A DNA stretch of 64,000 nucleotides, taken from the NCBI RefSeq assembly GCF_014529535.1, contig NW_023503616.1:4402001-4466000 (forward strand), in the 5' to 3' direction. The position numbers and the translations under genes were made by a program. Below, piece after piece: positions 25,810-38,590 of this stretch (positions within the stretch are counted from its first letter, which is position 1; each line of letters starts with the position of its first letter). The notes beneath the pieces were generated by a model that did not search any database, was not told the origin of the DNA, and was given only the letters and a program-made list of their open reading frames with translations. Source of the DNA: Bradysia coprophila (lineage: Eukaryota > Arthropoda > Insecta > Diptera > Sciaridae).

Positions 25810-28800
25810 ATGTCATCGACACAAAGTGCAGACTTGATACAATTTGGTGGTGATAGAGACGACAACGCCATGAAAATCGATAGTGGAATTGTTGTAGCCG
25901 TCGAAGCAATGGAAAGTGAAAGTAGCTCAGCATCAGTACTTGGTCAAAATGAGAAGCATTTATCGCAGGTGTGTGAAATGAACTTTTGATATGAATTCAC
26001 GTTTTTGAATGTCGCTTGAAAAACAAAATCGTAAAATGCTCACTGTACACTGCATTTAACTATCACAAATTAAAAAAAATTTCCATGCGTTTCCACAGAA
26101 AAAAAAGAGCAAAATCTAATCGAACCAGCAAGCAATTAGTTTATAGAGCTGACTGTGCATATAAATATAGTTTCGGTCGCGAATTGAAAATTTGTTTTGA
26201 ATGCGTTCAGGTATTGGGAGATTTATGGGCGACATAATAGAAAAACATAGTCGATAATGTCTTAAGGTTTTATTTAATTGATGCTGTTTGGGTAGGGCAG
26301 TGGATTCGAGTTTGTTATGCATTTTTCTACAAAAGAAAACGACATTATAATTAAAACTTGCGTTTATGGAACTCGTTTCAGCTACTTATGGATTAATATC
26401 ATGCTGAACGATCCAAAGTATAAAAAAATGAGTGAATAATAGGCGGTTTTATTGTATCCTATTATAGCATGAGTTAGACACTTGTTTAAAGTGGATTGTA
26501 GAGCAACATGTAGCAGATGAAAATTTCTGGGACTGACAGAGCTTAGATATTAGTCGAATATTCAATTAGCTTGTCAACAGCTTAATGGGTTGTGATGAAA
26601 CTTCATGGTTTGACCGTCGAAACTGATCGCCAGCGCCGATGTCAACATTTTCTTTTTGATTTTTCACTTCAATGGATCTATTGAAATTGTGATATAGACC
26701 CAATAAACTAATTTATTTAACGTATACTACATGCCTGAAACATAAACAGTTTCATAAATTGTGTATTTACTGAGCGTCATAGACCTGAAACGTCATTCTT
26801 CTTCTTCTTAAAATGGCGAAAATCACAACCCATTGATTCAAAGAATTGACACGTTTTCCGTTTATGGAATATTTGCTGGCTTTTCGGTACCACATGCCAA
26901 ATAATATTGATAATATGCAGACACGTTTCATATGTGATGCAAATAAACCGTTTACTAGACGTATACATACCGTGTGCGTCTGTAATTAATTTTGAATGAA
27001 ACTACGATTGCGTTGGGAACAATAATGAATTTGAGATGATAGTGGTATTAAACAAATGTTTGCGTTTTAATCCAGTTACTTAGTCAGTACAAGATGTTTG
27101 TGTCTCACGTGTAGAATCTCATTAACTTTTATTGTCGTTTGATGTGCATACATCAAAATAAATAATCTTGACACTTACCTTGTTTCACGCGTGCCGTATC
27201 GTTTCCTTATTTCCACGATTCATTATGGTAGAGTGTGGTGAAAGGTATCAGCATTGATCGAATTTCTGGCTTAATTAGATTGAAATTAATTACATAGAAA
27301 ATTGCATGAATGACAATGACATTGAAATCAGCAAATGACGAAATTCATGATTTTTCTTATTCTTTCAGACACCATCCATTGATGTGCTTTCTAAAAGTCC
27401 ATCACTATCTACAACAAGCACAGTTGAAAACGACACTGTTCTAAATCAACTTCCCCAACTGCTGTCCGTTGTTCATATAACCGAATCACTCAAGCAATGC
27501 GACAATGATGAACTACAAGAAGTGCCATTAGCTGCCGAAGAAGAGGATCACTTATCCCCATTGATAATGGATAATCATACTGTACTCGAGCATCAAGAAT
27601 TATTCAAAACTAGTCGTTTGCCCCTGGACGTTGTTGATCGAGTTCATGAGATACCGGAATTCGTACCGCAACAATATCAACACCCACCCAACATACAGCT
27701 CTGTGATAAAAAAGACTCTATTGGATCCATCGACAGCGATGTATCAATGACGTACGATGTACATCATGAATCGTCGAATCCGTCCGGAGAGAGTTCCGAT
27801 GAGAATGCTAAGGATTCTGGATGTGACGTTAATGCTGGAAAAATGGAAGAAGTAAACGTTGATGAGCCGATTGAAGTGCCTGATGATGATCTAGCTGAGA
27901 AAATAGTCACACAAGTGGAATTCTACTTCTCCAACGAAAACATTTTGAAGGATGCTTTCTTGGTAAGTGTGTGGAAACAAAGATTTCCCATTCTTCAATT
28001 ATTCCCAGCGGGTTGAGATGCTAAAGTTTTCATTTTATTTCCAGTTAAAACACGTAAGACGAAATAAGGAGGGCTTCGTGAGCTTGAAATTGGTTTCAAG
28101 TTTCAAGCGAGTGCGTCAACTGTGTAAAGATTGGCGAGTGGTTGGCTATGCCATCAAATTAAAAAGCGTAAATATTGAGGTCAACGATTTAGGAACGAAA
28201 ATTCGTCGATTGGATCCACTGCCCGTCTTTGACGAAACAATGCCATCCAGAACTGTCGTTGCTACCGATTTACCTTTGGATAAGCTAACAATCGAAAAAA
28301 TCTCCGAACTATTTTCAAAATGCGGAGAAATTGCTTTGATTCGAATACTACGCCCTGGCGGTTCAATACCAGCTGATGTGCGTCATTTCATGAATAAATA
28401 TCCTGAGATGCGCGAACGTGAATGTGCATTGGTTGAGTTTACTGAATCTCAAGCTGCAAGGAATGCACAAAATTTGGAGGGAATGCAGATTTATGAGATG
28501 GTCGCCCCAAAAATGAAAACCGGAAAGAAGGCATCGATTACGAAAATGGTGGAAAACTACAAGTATCCGAGCCATGCAGATCATGAACGTAGTCGAGGAG
28601 GAGGTGGAGACGATTACAAGTTCAATATGATAAGACGAAACAGCTCTGGATTCTTCCCCAAGCACGAGACAAACCACGTATGTTATCAGCAACAACCTGT
28701 TCAATTCCAACGCAAGTTCTCATTCAATAACGGCGAAAACTACGAACACTTTAATCGTCGTCCATCAAACTGTTCAATGGCCAGTTCTGCCGACAATTCT

Positions 28801-29421
28801 CGAAAATATTCCAACTGTTCGGAAAGTTATTCCGGTTGCTCGGAAGCGTCCCGACGCCAATCAATGTGCTCCGATGCATCTCGTCGACAATCGAATTGCT
28901 CTGACGTGCCATTCCGACGTACATCAAATTGTTCCGAATTTTGTCCGTGCTCCCGAAAGGTATCCCAATGTTCCGATTCGTTCCGACGCCTATCACAGTG
29001 TTCCGATCATGGACGCCGATTTTCCAACGGATCTGTCAACTACGAACGGCGAATGTCCAACACATCTGAGAATGGTCGACGCGTTTCATTCGATTCCGAG
29101 TATGATCGCAAAATTTCAACCGGCTCGTTTGAACACTATCGCAAAATATCTGGCGGCTTTGATGCGTCGCGGAAGTTATCGAACGGCAGCGATCAATGGT
29201 ACAACGGACGGAAAATTTCAAACGATTCGGGCTATGATCGTCGATCATCCGTTAACTCAATGATGAGCGATTATGGATCATCGCCACGATCGCGTTCCAC
29301 CAGTATGGCTGGAATTGTTAAAGGTGAAAATTTGGTGCGAACACCGATTGGACCGGATGGTAGTAAGGGTTTTGCATCGAGAGCACGGAAAGTCGGTCAT
29401 GCGGTCGTTGGACCGGTTTAA
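25810..29421 (+). CDS. Larp6: La-related protein 6 (LARP6), RNA-binding
   Basis: Three exons join in frame: 25810-25968, 27369-27962 and 28045-29421 (709 residues). Both introns are GT-AG and phase 0; the second is only 82 bp. The La motif spans about residues 225-307, starting with AEKIVTQVEFYFSNENILKD and split by the second intron. An RRM-like domain follows at about 319-405 (VVATDLPLD; ECALVEFTES). Residues about 486-673 are a low-complexity Ser/Arg array of R-[RK]-x-S-x-x-S modules. The C terminus (about 680-709, RTPIGPDGSKGF) is the SUZ-C/LSA-type motif typical of LARP6. Family members bind stem-loops and UTRs of mRNAs and control their translation or localisation. The start is the first ATG before a clean donor. 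The long A/T-rich leader carries upstream ATGs, for example at 25429. The La motif, RRM and SUZ-C tail together make the assignment secure; the exact N terminus is less so. Confidence 0.9.
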
Positions 29422-29760
29422 ATTTTGCATACGGTTATCGGAAATGTGAGTTTTGACGATTGAGTATCGATTTTTTGTTATTTATTTGTATATTTAGTCG
29501 TTAAGTAACGCTAGTGTGTAAGTGTACATATTTATTTGTCAAATAAGAATTCGCAGAGAAGTGAAGCAGCAAATGTGTTAAAAACAAATATAATTGTAAC
29601 GTTTTAGCCCCCTACCCCAATATAATATCCTTTTCCCTTCCCAGTTGTAAGCAATCATTTTTCTTATTAGTTTTCTCTTTTAGCGTTAAGAAATAATATT
29701 CCCTTTTGTGAACTAATAAACCGAGTTTTCGTTTTAATTATTAAAAATGTAATCCAAATT
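29422..29760 (+). other. LARP6 3' untranslated region with poly(A) signal
   Basis: AT-rich sequence follows the stop codon. AATAAA occurs at 29715-29720 (AACTAATAAACC), about 300 bases after the stop, and is the first clear polyadenylation signal. Later AATAAA motifs near 30108 and 30143 could give longer 3' ends. Confidence 0.5.
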
Positions 29761-30794
29761 TGAAGTCATTGTGCTCATTATTCTATAAAATGTAAATTAA
29801 AACCAGTGAGCAAAATATGTGCAGATTGTCTGTTACGATAAACTTAACTGTTAGATATTTATTTCTCGCGTCTATGTTACAGCGCTAAGAGTCTACGCCT
29901 TATTAATAACTTATTAAGATTGTTTTGTTTACTATATTATAGATTTGTACATATAAAATCGTAGGAAATATTTAATTATATTAATTAATGAAAATTTTTA
30001 AAATATATTGTAAAAATGATCTTGAGATGGACGTGTGTCAATTCTTTCAAAGAATATATTTTCGATTGAAGTGTTTTACTGAAGAAGAACTTAAATTTTT
30101 ATTAGAAAATAAAATATTTATAAATAGATTTTCTCTTTTGAATAATAAACCACCGTTTTTTCTTTAATTTCGAAACACCCAGCCATTCAGAAATGCAACT
30201 GTTATCAAAAGCGGAAACTAAAATAAGTGGTGAGCTCCTAGTAATATCGTCCTCTTACAGCAAAGTTTTGTAGAAACCAACCAAGTAGTAGATTTCGTTT
30301 CAAGCACTACGTCTCGTTATTTACAATTGAATGTTATAAAGGGTTACGAGGCGGAACACATTTTTTTATATTCACCATTTATAAATTTTCGCGAACTTAT
30401 TAGGAGAATAACCTGTATAGCTACTAATATATAACTACAAAAAGGTTCATGAGAAAACCTAAACCTTGGCTAAGTGCAAAAACATCAAACCACTAAATCG
30501 AAACTAACCTTCAAAGTCGTATTCTTAGCAGCCGAAACGAGAAAAAGATCAAAAAACAGCGAATCGATATATAAATTGCTTAAAATCAAACTGAAATTTC
30601 AATCAAATTGGTGGAAATACCATTCGTTCTAATTGATAAATGCTCAAAGTATCAAACACACACGAAATTTTGAAATGTTAATTTTTGTAGTCTACTGATT
30701 TTTTGTGAATTTTGGATGTATTTTTATAATGAGAAATCAAAAACTCAAGCAACAGAAAATGTGTCGGTTTTCAAGATTTACTGATCTTCAAATA

Positions 30795-30975
30795 CTAGGC
30801 TGTCACATACGGCTATTGTTATCGATAACGACGACTAAAATAATGACAAGCTTTGAGTAATTTGGTTCTTTTATAAAGTAAAATACATCTAAAAATATTG
30901 AAGTACCAGATTTGAAATCAACAGATTAAAAATAATTTGATCGATCGAAGTAATAGACCCGATAATAATACTGTT
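30795..30975 (+). repeat. Dispersed GAAGTA/AGAT repeat, copy closely matching 36180-36360
   Basis: The order of blocks is GGCTATTGTTATCGATAACG, AATAATGACAAGCTTTGAG, TTGAAGTACCAGATTTGAAA, ATCAACAGATTAAAAATA and GAAGTAATAGACCCGATAAT, then AATACTG. The copy at 36180-36360 has the same blocks in the same order and spacing, so the two are recognisable paralogues of a short non-coding element. Confidence 0.75.
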
Positions 30976-33900
30976 CATATACTTGCCGTCTGTAACAGTT
31001 AAAAATTTAAATATTTCTGCAAAAACAGTCAATTTTCGCAACACCAATAAGTTGACCAGCTGAAAAAGAGTTGAAGCCAAACGCGTCACAAATTTGGTTA
31101 GGGTTGACTGATTGTAAAAACTCTTCAAAACAACTTTAAAAGTATCCTATTTTCCAGCTTTTTACAGGCTGTTTTATTTTAACATGTGTTATGTCATATA
31201 CGAAAACACTTGAAGTGACTCATCGCAAACAATTGTACCTTACTTTACTTACAAAATGTTATACTTATCTTTGTTGTCTACAAACGAGGAAAATATTCTG
31301 ATTCATTCGAATTTTCCGTTGACACTCGAAATGAATAATATGTGGCGACTAACATTGACCTCTTTGTTTCATTTCGCTTTTTCGTTTTATAAACTTTATT
31401 ATTGTGTGGAAAGCTCCTTAGCTTCATCAAACTTTTCAAAAAAATATAATACTACTATTTGCCTGTAGGTGGATCTCTGTTTGAAGTGGTTCTTATATTA
31501 AATAAATTCAATGTAATGGAAACGTTCAACTATAGCAATGCTCGTGAACAATTTATGTTCGCTATAAACGACGTAAATTATTCTTAACCGTGTACAAGAC
31601 ACCGTCTGCGCGATTTTTTAATATTGCTGGTCGGGTCATGGAGCACAAAAAATATTGATATATGACATAAACTAGGCCCCACCTTTTGGGCGGGTCAGGT
31701 CACTTGCTGTCAATTTTGGCAATGTAATTTTGATCAGCTTATTTTTCATTCTTAAACCGAAGCATCACAAATCCCTATCACTATACAAAAATTTACATCT
31801 CATTCTAAACGTACCGCATTTTAAGTTTTTACGTTATCATTCGTTTCGCTTTATTCCTTCGTTCCACATGCATTTCTGTGTTAAAAATGTGGACCAAACT
31901 AATATTTACAAATATTTTGGGCCTAAAAGTGTCACTGGTGCCGCATTTTTTTTGCTGACATTTTATCAATCTTAGAAGTAACAGTAGTTCCGGAAATGAC
32001 AAATTGAGGACATATTTTATGTGTAGTTGAAAATGATTTGTTCTTTTTTTTCTTGAAATTTTTATTTGACCAAAAATTAGTTTCGAAAAAGGAAAAAAAT
32101 GCTTCCGAAAACTAACGCCTGTAATACTTTCATCAAAACCTTAGAAATAGTATAGGTAGGTAATTAGCTTAACTCTTGCGTAAACCGTTTAGAAATAAGG
32201 AACCGAAGGCATTTAAAATAACCATTCAGGGTACGTCTAGATGAAATTATTTGTAAGAACTCAACAAAACTTACTAGGTACACACAGTACTGTTGCTCTT
32301 GTTAATATTTAAATAAATTGTGACAGGAAATCTTTTGATATCGTACACTATATGTCCGACTTTCAGTAGTAAATATTGAGTGAAAGTTTCCATGAAAGTT
32401 TTCCTCTTTCGATAAAAAAAAATGTCCGAAAGTTCTTATCGAGACAGGTCGAGATTAATATTTTCTTAAAATAAAACCAAATTGTTCAACAGAAAAATCT
32501 ATCAAAATGAAGGAATATGATCGGCTTCTTTTGCGTAAACTAGACTTCGAAGGCGTATTTCTACTAAAATTCATTTCAAACAAATAAAACAAATTAAGTT
32601 TAAGACTTTGAATCAAACAACCGATAGAATAGATTTACCTCGATATTTGGTGATTATCGCTCGAATACATTTAAAGGATGTTGTACAGCTCAAATGCACT
32701 TCAATTTTATATGTTTTAATATATGATCCTGTCTATTCTCCGTTTCTTGTCAGCCAACGAAAACTGCTACTCCTCACACTTCCTATTGTAAAAAAAAAAC
32801 GGAGGTACAATTACCCCTCAAAAAGCATGAGCTGTGCTTAATTCTATAATTTTTAAGTATTCGATATATGTAAGTAGCGGTTTCATTTTGAAATTACTTA
32901 CAATGGCTTACATTTAAAGTTTCGGTCCTTTACAGAATAAACTCTATTGGAGGAAAAATGATTACTTCGAAAATAATGCCGCCTCATCGTCTATTTATTT
33001 AAATGTTCTCAAGCTATGTGCAGTTGACAAGGTTGAGTAATTGAGTTAAATTAATTGCTTTTGAACCAAATTTTTCCATCAGCAATGCTATGAAAACCCG
33101 CAACAATCTACCAATGGATTTTTTTTTACATTTATTCGAACACAACATCTGAATGTATTTTTAAATTTTCGATTGAAGACATATGCGAGTGTTTCTGCTT
33201 TCTCATGAAAAAGAGATCAATTTTCAATCCTTTTTAATGGTGTGTGCCCAGTGTAAGCGAATACAACGAGAAAATTCAAACTTCCAATCAAGAGATACAT
33301 TTCTATATATTCTTGGTCTTTTTTTTCATTCATTCATCTATCTCATTAACAAATTTCTGATATGAAAATATTTTAATTTTGTGACCCTTTTTGTGTCGTT
33401 TAACGAGTGAAGGTGAATTTTTCATCTTCATTTCAAAAATGACACTGTTCTGACTTCAGTAACATTTTCATAATTTCAGTGATAAATTGGTGGCAATTAA
33501 AAAGAATTACGTGTGTTGATTTAGTTATGATTTATTTAGTTAAATTTATTTTTATACTTTTTTTTCTTCAAGAAAATGAATGTTTAGTAAAATAAGAATC
33601 ATATGTAGAAAAGAAACAGAAAAGTTTATGTAGCGGATATGATGACTATCGTCGCTAAATAGCAGTAAATTTAAATGAAAACGTAACATTCTGATATAAA
33701 TCTGAAATGTGTACGATTGTACAGCTTTGAAGAATTTTTTTAAATATAAAGAAGATCATTTTCTGGATTTTTTTTTTATTTTTGTTTAATTGCAAAAGTA
33801 GAATATTCTTAGAATTCAAAAAAAACTATGTCCCGTTTTTAATCTTTTAGAATCGCTAGTCATCTGCTCCCGAAAACAACGACAAAAATGAAAGATAAGA

Positions 33901-36179
33901 TGAGGCTAGTTCTAACCCCACATTTTACTTTCAACAAAATAAGAACAATGTTGAATCGATACAATTACCGTATATAAATGATTGGTACAGAGGATTTGAT
34001 TTGCTTTACCATTTCGCGAGATGAAAGAAATTATTTTTTTTTTCAAAAAATTGTATTTTCTGCTACCAAGCAACTGCAATATTTATTTAAATATCTGCAT
34101 ATAACACGACTGATTTTAGGCAATTTACTATCATGCGAAAGTGTCAACGGACCTAAGCAGATAGGGTGGGCGCACCAATTTCCGGACATATACCAGTAGT
34201 CGACACATATTGTATTTTCATTGATAAACTTATTTATGTGAAATGATTTTGAACATATTTAATGATTATCAGTTTGATACAACTGCAATTGTAAAAAGTT
34301 TATATTTTTAATCGGTCGGAAAGCAGGTTCTTTTAGAGTATTTTTAAAGAGTTTTTACATTGAGTTATCCCCAACCAAATTTATGACCCAATTTTCTTCA
34401 GCTGATCTTCTCATACAGACTCACTTCAGTCAAAGAATTGTTACACTTTTTGATGGATGGAAGAACCGTAGGTTAGATATCCAACTACTGATACATGTCC
34501 GGAGACTGGTGAGCCCACTACGTACATAAATTTATATGCAAAGGAGCGAAATGTATAAATAGCTAATTGTTAACCTAGGGTATAAATAATAAGACTGCTG
34601 CGTTGTGAAAGAGTTATTTACTAATGTAGCCCGAACGAGGTGAGTGCCAAGGGACGAAAACTCGAGAAAAAAAAATCCAATATAGACCTCATTTTCATCC
34701 CCGAAGCATGAATATAACTATTGCTCATTACACATCTTAAATATGTTATTTACTAAAACCGTAATGAATTACATATATCTATTATCTGCAACAGGCAAAA
34801 ATTCGGCAAATAACCAAACTAAAATCTAAATCTTTAGATCGACTAAATTTAATAGGAAAATATTTCATTTATTTTAAAAGCTCCCTAATTAAATTCAAAT
34901 ACGCCATTAAAATGGTGTGGTGTACGCATTGAAATATTAACAGTAATTCTACTAATTTATAAGAGCAATTATGAAAATTAACATGTCATCCGCTGACTTC
35001 TGACACATCAAGTGCGGTAGACGTTTCTTTTTTGTATTATTCATAACAGACTGATCCAGGTGATAATTTAAATGTTTGCTTATGAAGAGATCCTCTAATT
35101 AGCGATGATGAATTGATGAAATATTATGATTGGCCCGATGCCAGATTTACCAATACGAATATTGTTTGACGGTTAAAAAGACATAATTTTCATCCATTTT
35201 CTTTCGCATGGATGTGTGTTTGTTAGATTAATTTTCTGCATACAGCGGACATGTTTGAAAAATTGAAAATTAGACAGGTTCGTAATTTAATTTATGTGAT
35301 AAATGTTAAGACTCGCAAATGTGAACTCCAACTACTGCTTTTTCTGGTTATATTGATAGCGAAGATTTGAGTTTATGTTTCAGTTGACAAATGACAAATT
35401 TCCCTTTTACTAATTTCATTCTGGACGAAACCATTGAAATTTTCATGCTGCTGATATTGGACGATAAACATTCTATATTTAAAAACAAATCCATTTTCTT
35501 AATTAACTTGTAAAAGTAAGATGCAACTATAATCGATTCGAATTTGTTACAATTAAAAATAGATTTTACAAAAGATTTTTCAAATATGTCTCCCTAGCCG
35601 CTAATTGCCATGATTCTCAATTACTCGACAATTAACGTTGATGTGTGGTTTTTTGTGTTGCATGAAAATATTTTGAAAATCGCGTCGTTTATACCAACAG
35701 ATTCTTCTTCTTTGAACTTTTCGGTTGGAATGCTTTACTGTTGTATTTGTGGTAGATTTATGAATTCTAGTTTAAAAATGGGATGCAGTAATTGCAACGG
35801 TTTAATGGAACATGTAACATATACAATTTTTCTAAATTATCAAAGTGGTGATATCGGTCTCAATTTTTATTTACTATCCATGGGTTGAGAACAGTGCCTA
35901 TATTAATGAATATGTTTTAGGGAAAACATTTTCAGTGATACAGTTCTTAGTTCATATATAAAGGTAAAAGAAACATTTGTTACATAACTAGGAGAGTCCT
36001 ACGATACAAGGTCTCTAGTAGTGTATATCTCATCTTGAATTTGCAGTTTTTAAATTGATTAATCACGTATAATGATGACTTGGTCATTTGTATCTATAGA
36101 AGACTCAAAAAACCCTCGTCATATGGGTATGTGTGAACCGTTGAAGGTTTGGAAGAACTTTTTTAATGGTTATTAATAG

Positions 36180-36360
36180 TTACGGCTATTCATCTGTTAT
36201 CGATAAAGAGGACAAAAATAATGGCAAGCTTTAGGTAATATGGTCATTTATATGGTAAAACGTATGTTAAAACTGTTGAAGTACAAGATTTAAAATCAAC
36301 CGATTAAAAATACTTTAATCGATGGAAGTAATAGATCCGATAATAATACTGGTCATATGT
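36180..36360 (+). repeat. Dispersed GAAGTA/AGAT repeat, copy
   Basis: Blocks: ACGGCTATTCATCTGTTATC, AATAATGGCAAGCTTTAGG, TTGAAGTACAAGATTTAAAA, ATCAACCGATTAAAAATAC and GAAGTAATAGATCCGATAAT. The internal pair AATACTTTAATCGATGGAAG aligns with the 30795 copy base for base over most of its length. Confidence 0.75.
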
Positions 36361-38141
36361 TACAAACTTAATAGATAATTATTCCTTATTAGTGAATTTT
36401 GAAAACTGTTGTTTTGGCAATGGTAGAGTTTCCATATTCGATCCGAAGGCTATGTATACGTGCAATGAATCACTTCCGCAGCATCCACTGTAATCTCCTA
36501 TTTCTCGAAAGGAGAAATTCCGTCATTTCAGTTTTATTACCGTAAAAAAGAATAAATTGTGGTCAGTCTTTGAACATGCCGTCGTCGAAAGATTTCTGTG
36601 CGAATACGTACTTGTGCTCTAAAAAATTGTCACTTATGAATTTGAATTAATACTAGTGACAACGATGACTGCTGAGCTGAGCAATGCTGCCCTTTATAAA
36701 TCACAGATTGGCCAGGAACATAAATAGATTCGAATGAACTTCTTTGAAAGGTTAACGATAAGGACTCAATAAGAAAGAACACCACAGTATTGCAGAACAT
36801 TTTTGTATTAAAACAGTTTTCTGAAAAGATTTGATTAAAACAAAAAAAGAGCCCACCATTAGATCATCGCTTATTAAATATTAATTAAGCAAATCAACAT
36901 TTTTTGTTGCATTAAAAAATATACGAACGTTGACAAAAACAAAATTAAAAATCTTATAAATCTCTTAATTACTTTACACGATACCGTATGTTTATTTCCA
37001 TCGCCTATACGATATGTTCCATTTCTTTAACCCAAGACTGCATAACATTTCTTTTATGCTGAAACATGTGCTGTCGAGCATAAAAGAAACATAATATGGG
37101 CAATAAATCAATTAGCTAGTATTTTGACATCAAATTGGGTTTTAGTGGTGTTAAATGGTGGTTATGCTGTCTGTTTTGTATTTATTTAGTGGTGTTTAGT
37201 GGCGTTTAGTGTTGAAATACGAGCAACATTTTTTTTAATATAAATTTCAAGTTGTTAATTAATGAGAGGATTTTACTTGTTTCACGTTTTGCTGCTGTTT
37301 ACGACTTTCAGGTGAACGTTTCGTTTTCTTCAAGGAGTGTAATGATCTCTTTAGTCAAATCATAACTTTTTGTATAAAACAAAAATACGGCAGGATGTTG
37401 TCTTTTCTAAATATGCTATTGGTTAAAGTGAAATACTTTGATTGGATTCATAACAGTAATTATGAATAATATGGACGCGGCAACGTCGAACATGAAAGGA
37501 ATTTCTTGGCTCGATCAGTGACTTCAAATAATTTTTCTATTCAAGTTTTTGAAATTCCCTGCCTGGCGCCAGTATCGACAACATTTTTAAAAGAAAGTGA
37601 ATCGTATTAATGATGAGAAAATTAAATTAGTCAATCAGGGGTTATTAGGTAGACAGAAAATGATATTTTGGCGCCATTTCTTGATTTTACAAAGATTAAG
37701 GAAGTTTCAAAAAATTAAAAATTTTGATTACTTCCTCAACAAAGTTTTTCACATGTAAATCAATAAATGAAAATTTCGTATCAAGCATTACCAAAGAAAA
37801 CTTGTCATAGTAAGATCAGCCAGCAAGATGTACTATACAGAAATTATGGGTAAACAAAAAATATACGGTTCATCATCTGTTAACGACAAAAATAAGTGAA
37901 GAGCTACGGTATAGTGTGGAGTTACATATATAGTAACACCATTGTTAAAACAAACGAAGTACAAGATTTGGTACGAAATACTGGCTAGTATTCAAACGGC
38001 AGAAGTAACAGAACAGATTAATATGATTTTACCGAAGTACGCTTGATGCCGTTTCTAATAGACTAATTGCAAATTAAAGATAGGCAGTATTGCTAAACAC
38101 GATTCTGTCAATAATGTTTAGGTCATGTATTTTTCTTTGCA

Positions 38142-38590
38142 GGATTTCCCAATATTTTGCAACCACCTGGTATTTCTAGAAACGACGGTAAAATACCTGA
38201 TGGTATGACAATAGCTCCGTGGAGTCATGGAAAATCACTTTTATGGGATGTAACAACACGTGATACTTTGGCTCCTTCATACATCGGTGAATCCTCTAAG
38301 AAAGCAGGGTCTATTGCAGATAAAGCGGAGAGATTTAAGCATAATCATTATATGCGTCTTAAAGAAAATTATTTATTTACCCCCTTGCCTTTGAATCATT
38401 AGGTTGCATGGGACCGGAAACAAAGAAATTTATTAACAAGTTGGGATCATTAATAAAGATAGCATCAGAGGAACTACGTTCCAAAGATTATCTGTTGCAG
38501 AAAATTTCTATTCTTATACAAAAACGCAATGCTGCGTGTATTCTTGGAACTTTAGGAAGTAATAGAGCAGATGATTTTTATTTATTGTAA
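38142..38590 (+). pseudogene. Frameshifted fragment of a retrotransposon RT-associated protein
   Basis: Two adjacent reading frames form one protein segment. Frame one (38142-38402) gives LQPPGISRNDGKIPDGMTIA, then PWSHGKSLLWDVTTRDT. Frame two (from about 38390 to 38590) gives FESLGCMGPETKKFINKLG and ends ...RNAACILGTLG. The PDGmT..PWs.GKsl.WDvT..DT signature and the RNA-ILG ending match, from memory, the segment that follows the reverse transcriptase domain in a widespread family of animal retroelement proteins. A single-base indel near 38388 breaks the frame. No reverse transcriptase motif lies upstream, so this is a dead 5'-truncated fragment. The sequence immediately before it resembles a splice acceptor, probably by chance. 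Confidence 0.55.

Larger units (their letters stand above)
29761..38141. other. Intergenic, repeat-rich stretch between LARP6 and the RT remnant
   Basis: No coding exon is supported. The stretch holds several copies of the dispersed GAAGTA/AGAT repeat (30185-30320, 30795-30975, 36180-36360, 37866-38025). It also holds a copy of the ACTAGG..CCACCTTTT motif (31670-31700), and a short block near 34686-34711 related, inverted, to the hairpin element at 9491. Other sequence is simple AT-rich DNA with weak short open frames. Confidence 0.6.

Noticed and set aside
28363-29263. Open frames of 70-129 codons on both strands inside LARP6 exon 3
   Set aside because: They are shadows of the real frame. 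The La motif, RRM and SUZ-C tail fix the coding frame.
29625-29634. ATATCCTTTT, a second U12-donor-like sequence
   Set aside because: It lies in the LARP6 3' untranslated region after the stop codon, and no TCCTTAAC-type branch site follows it.
35610-35888. 92-codon frame with C-x-x-C ... C-x-x-C spacing, suggestive of a zinc ribbon
   Set aside because: One pair of Cys motifs in a Phe/Leu/Asn-rich read-through of AT-rich DNA, with no family match, splice support or conserved flanks.
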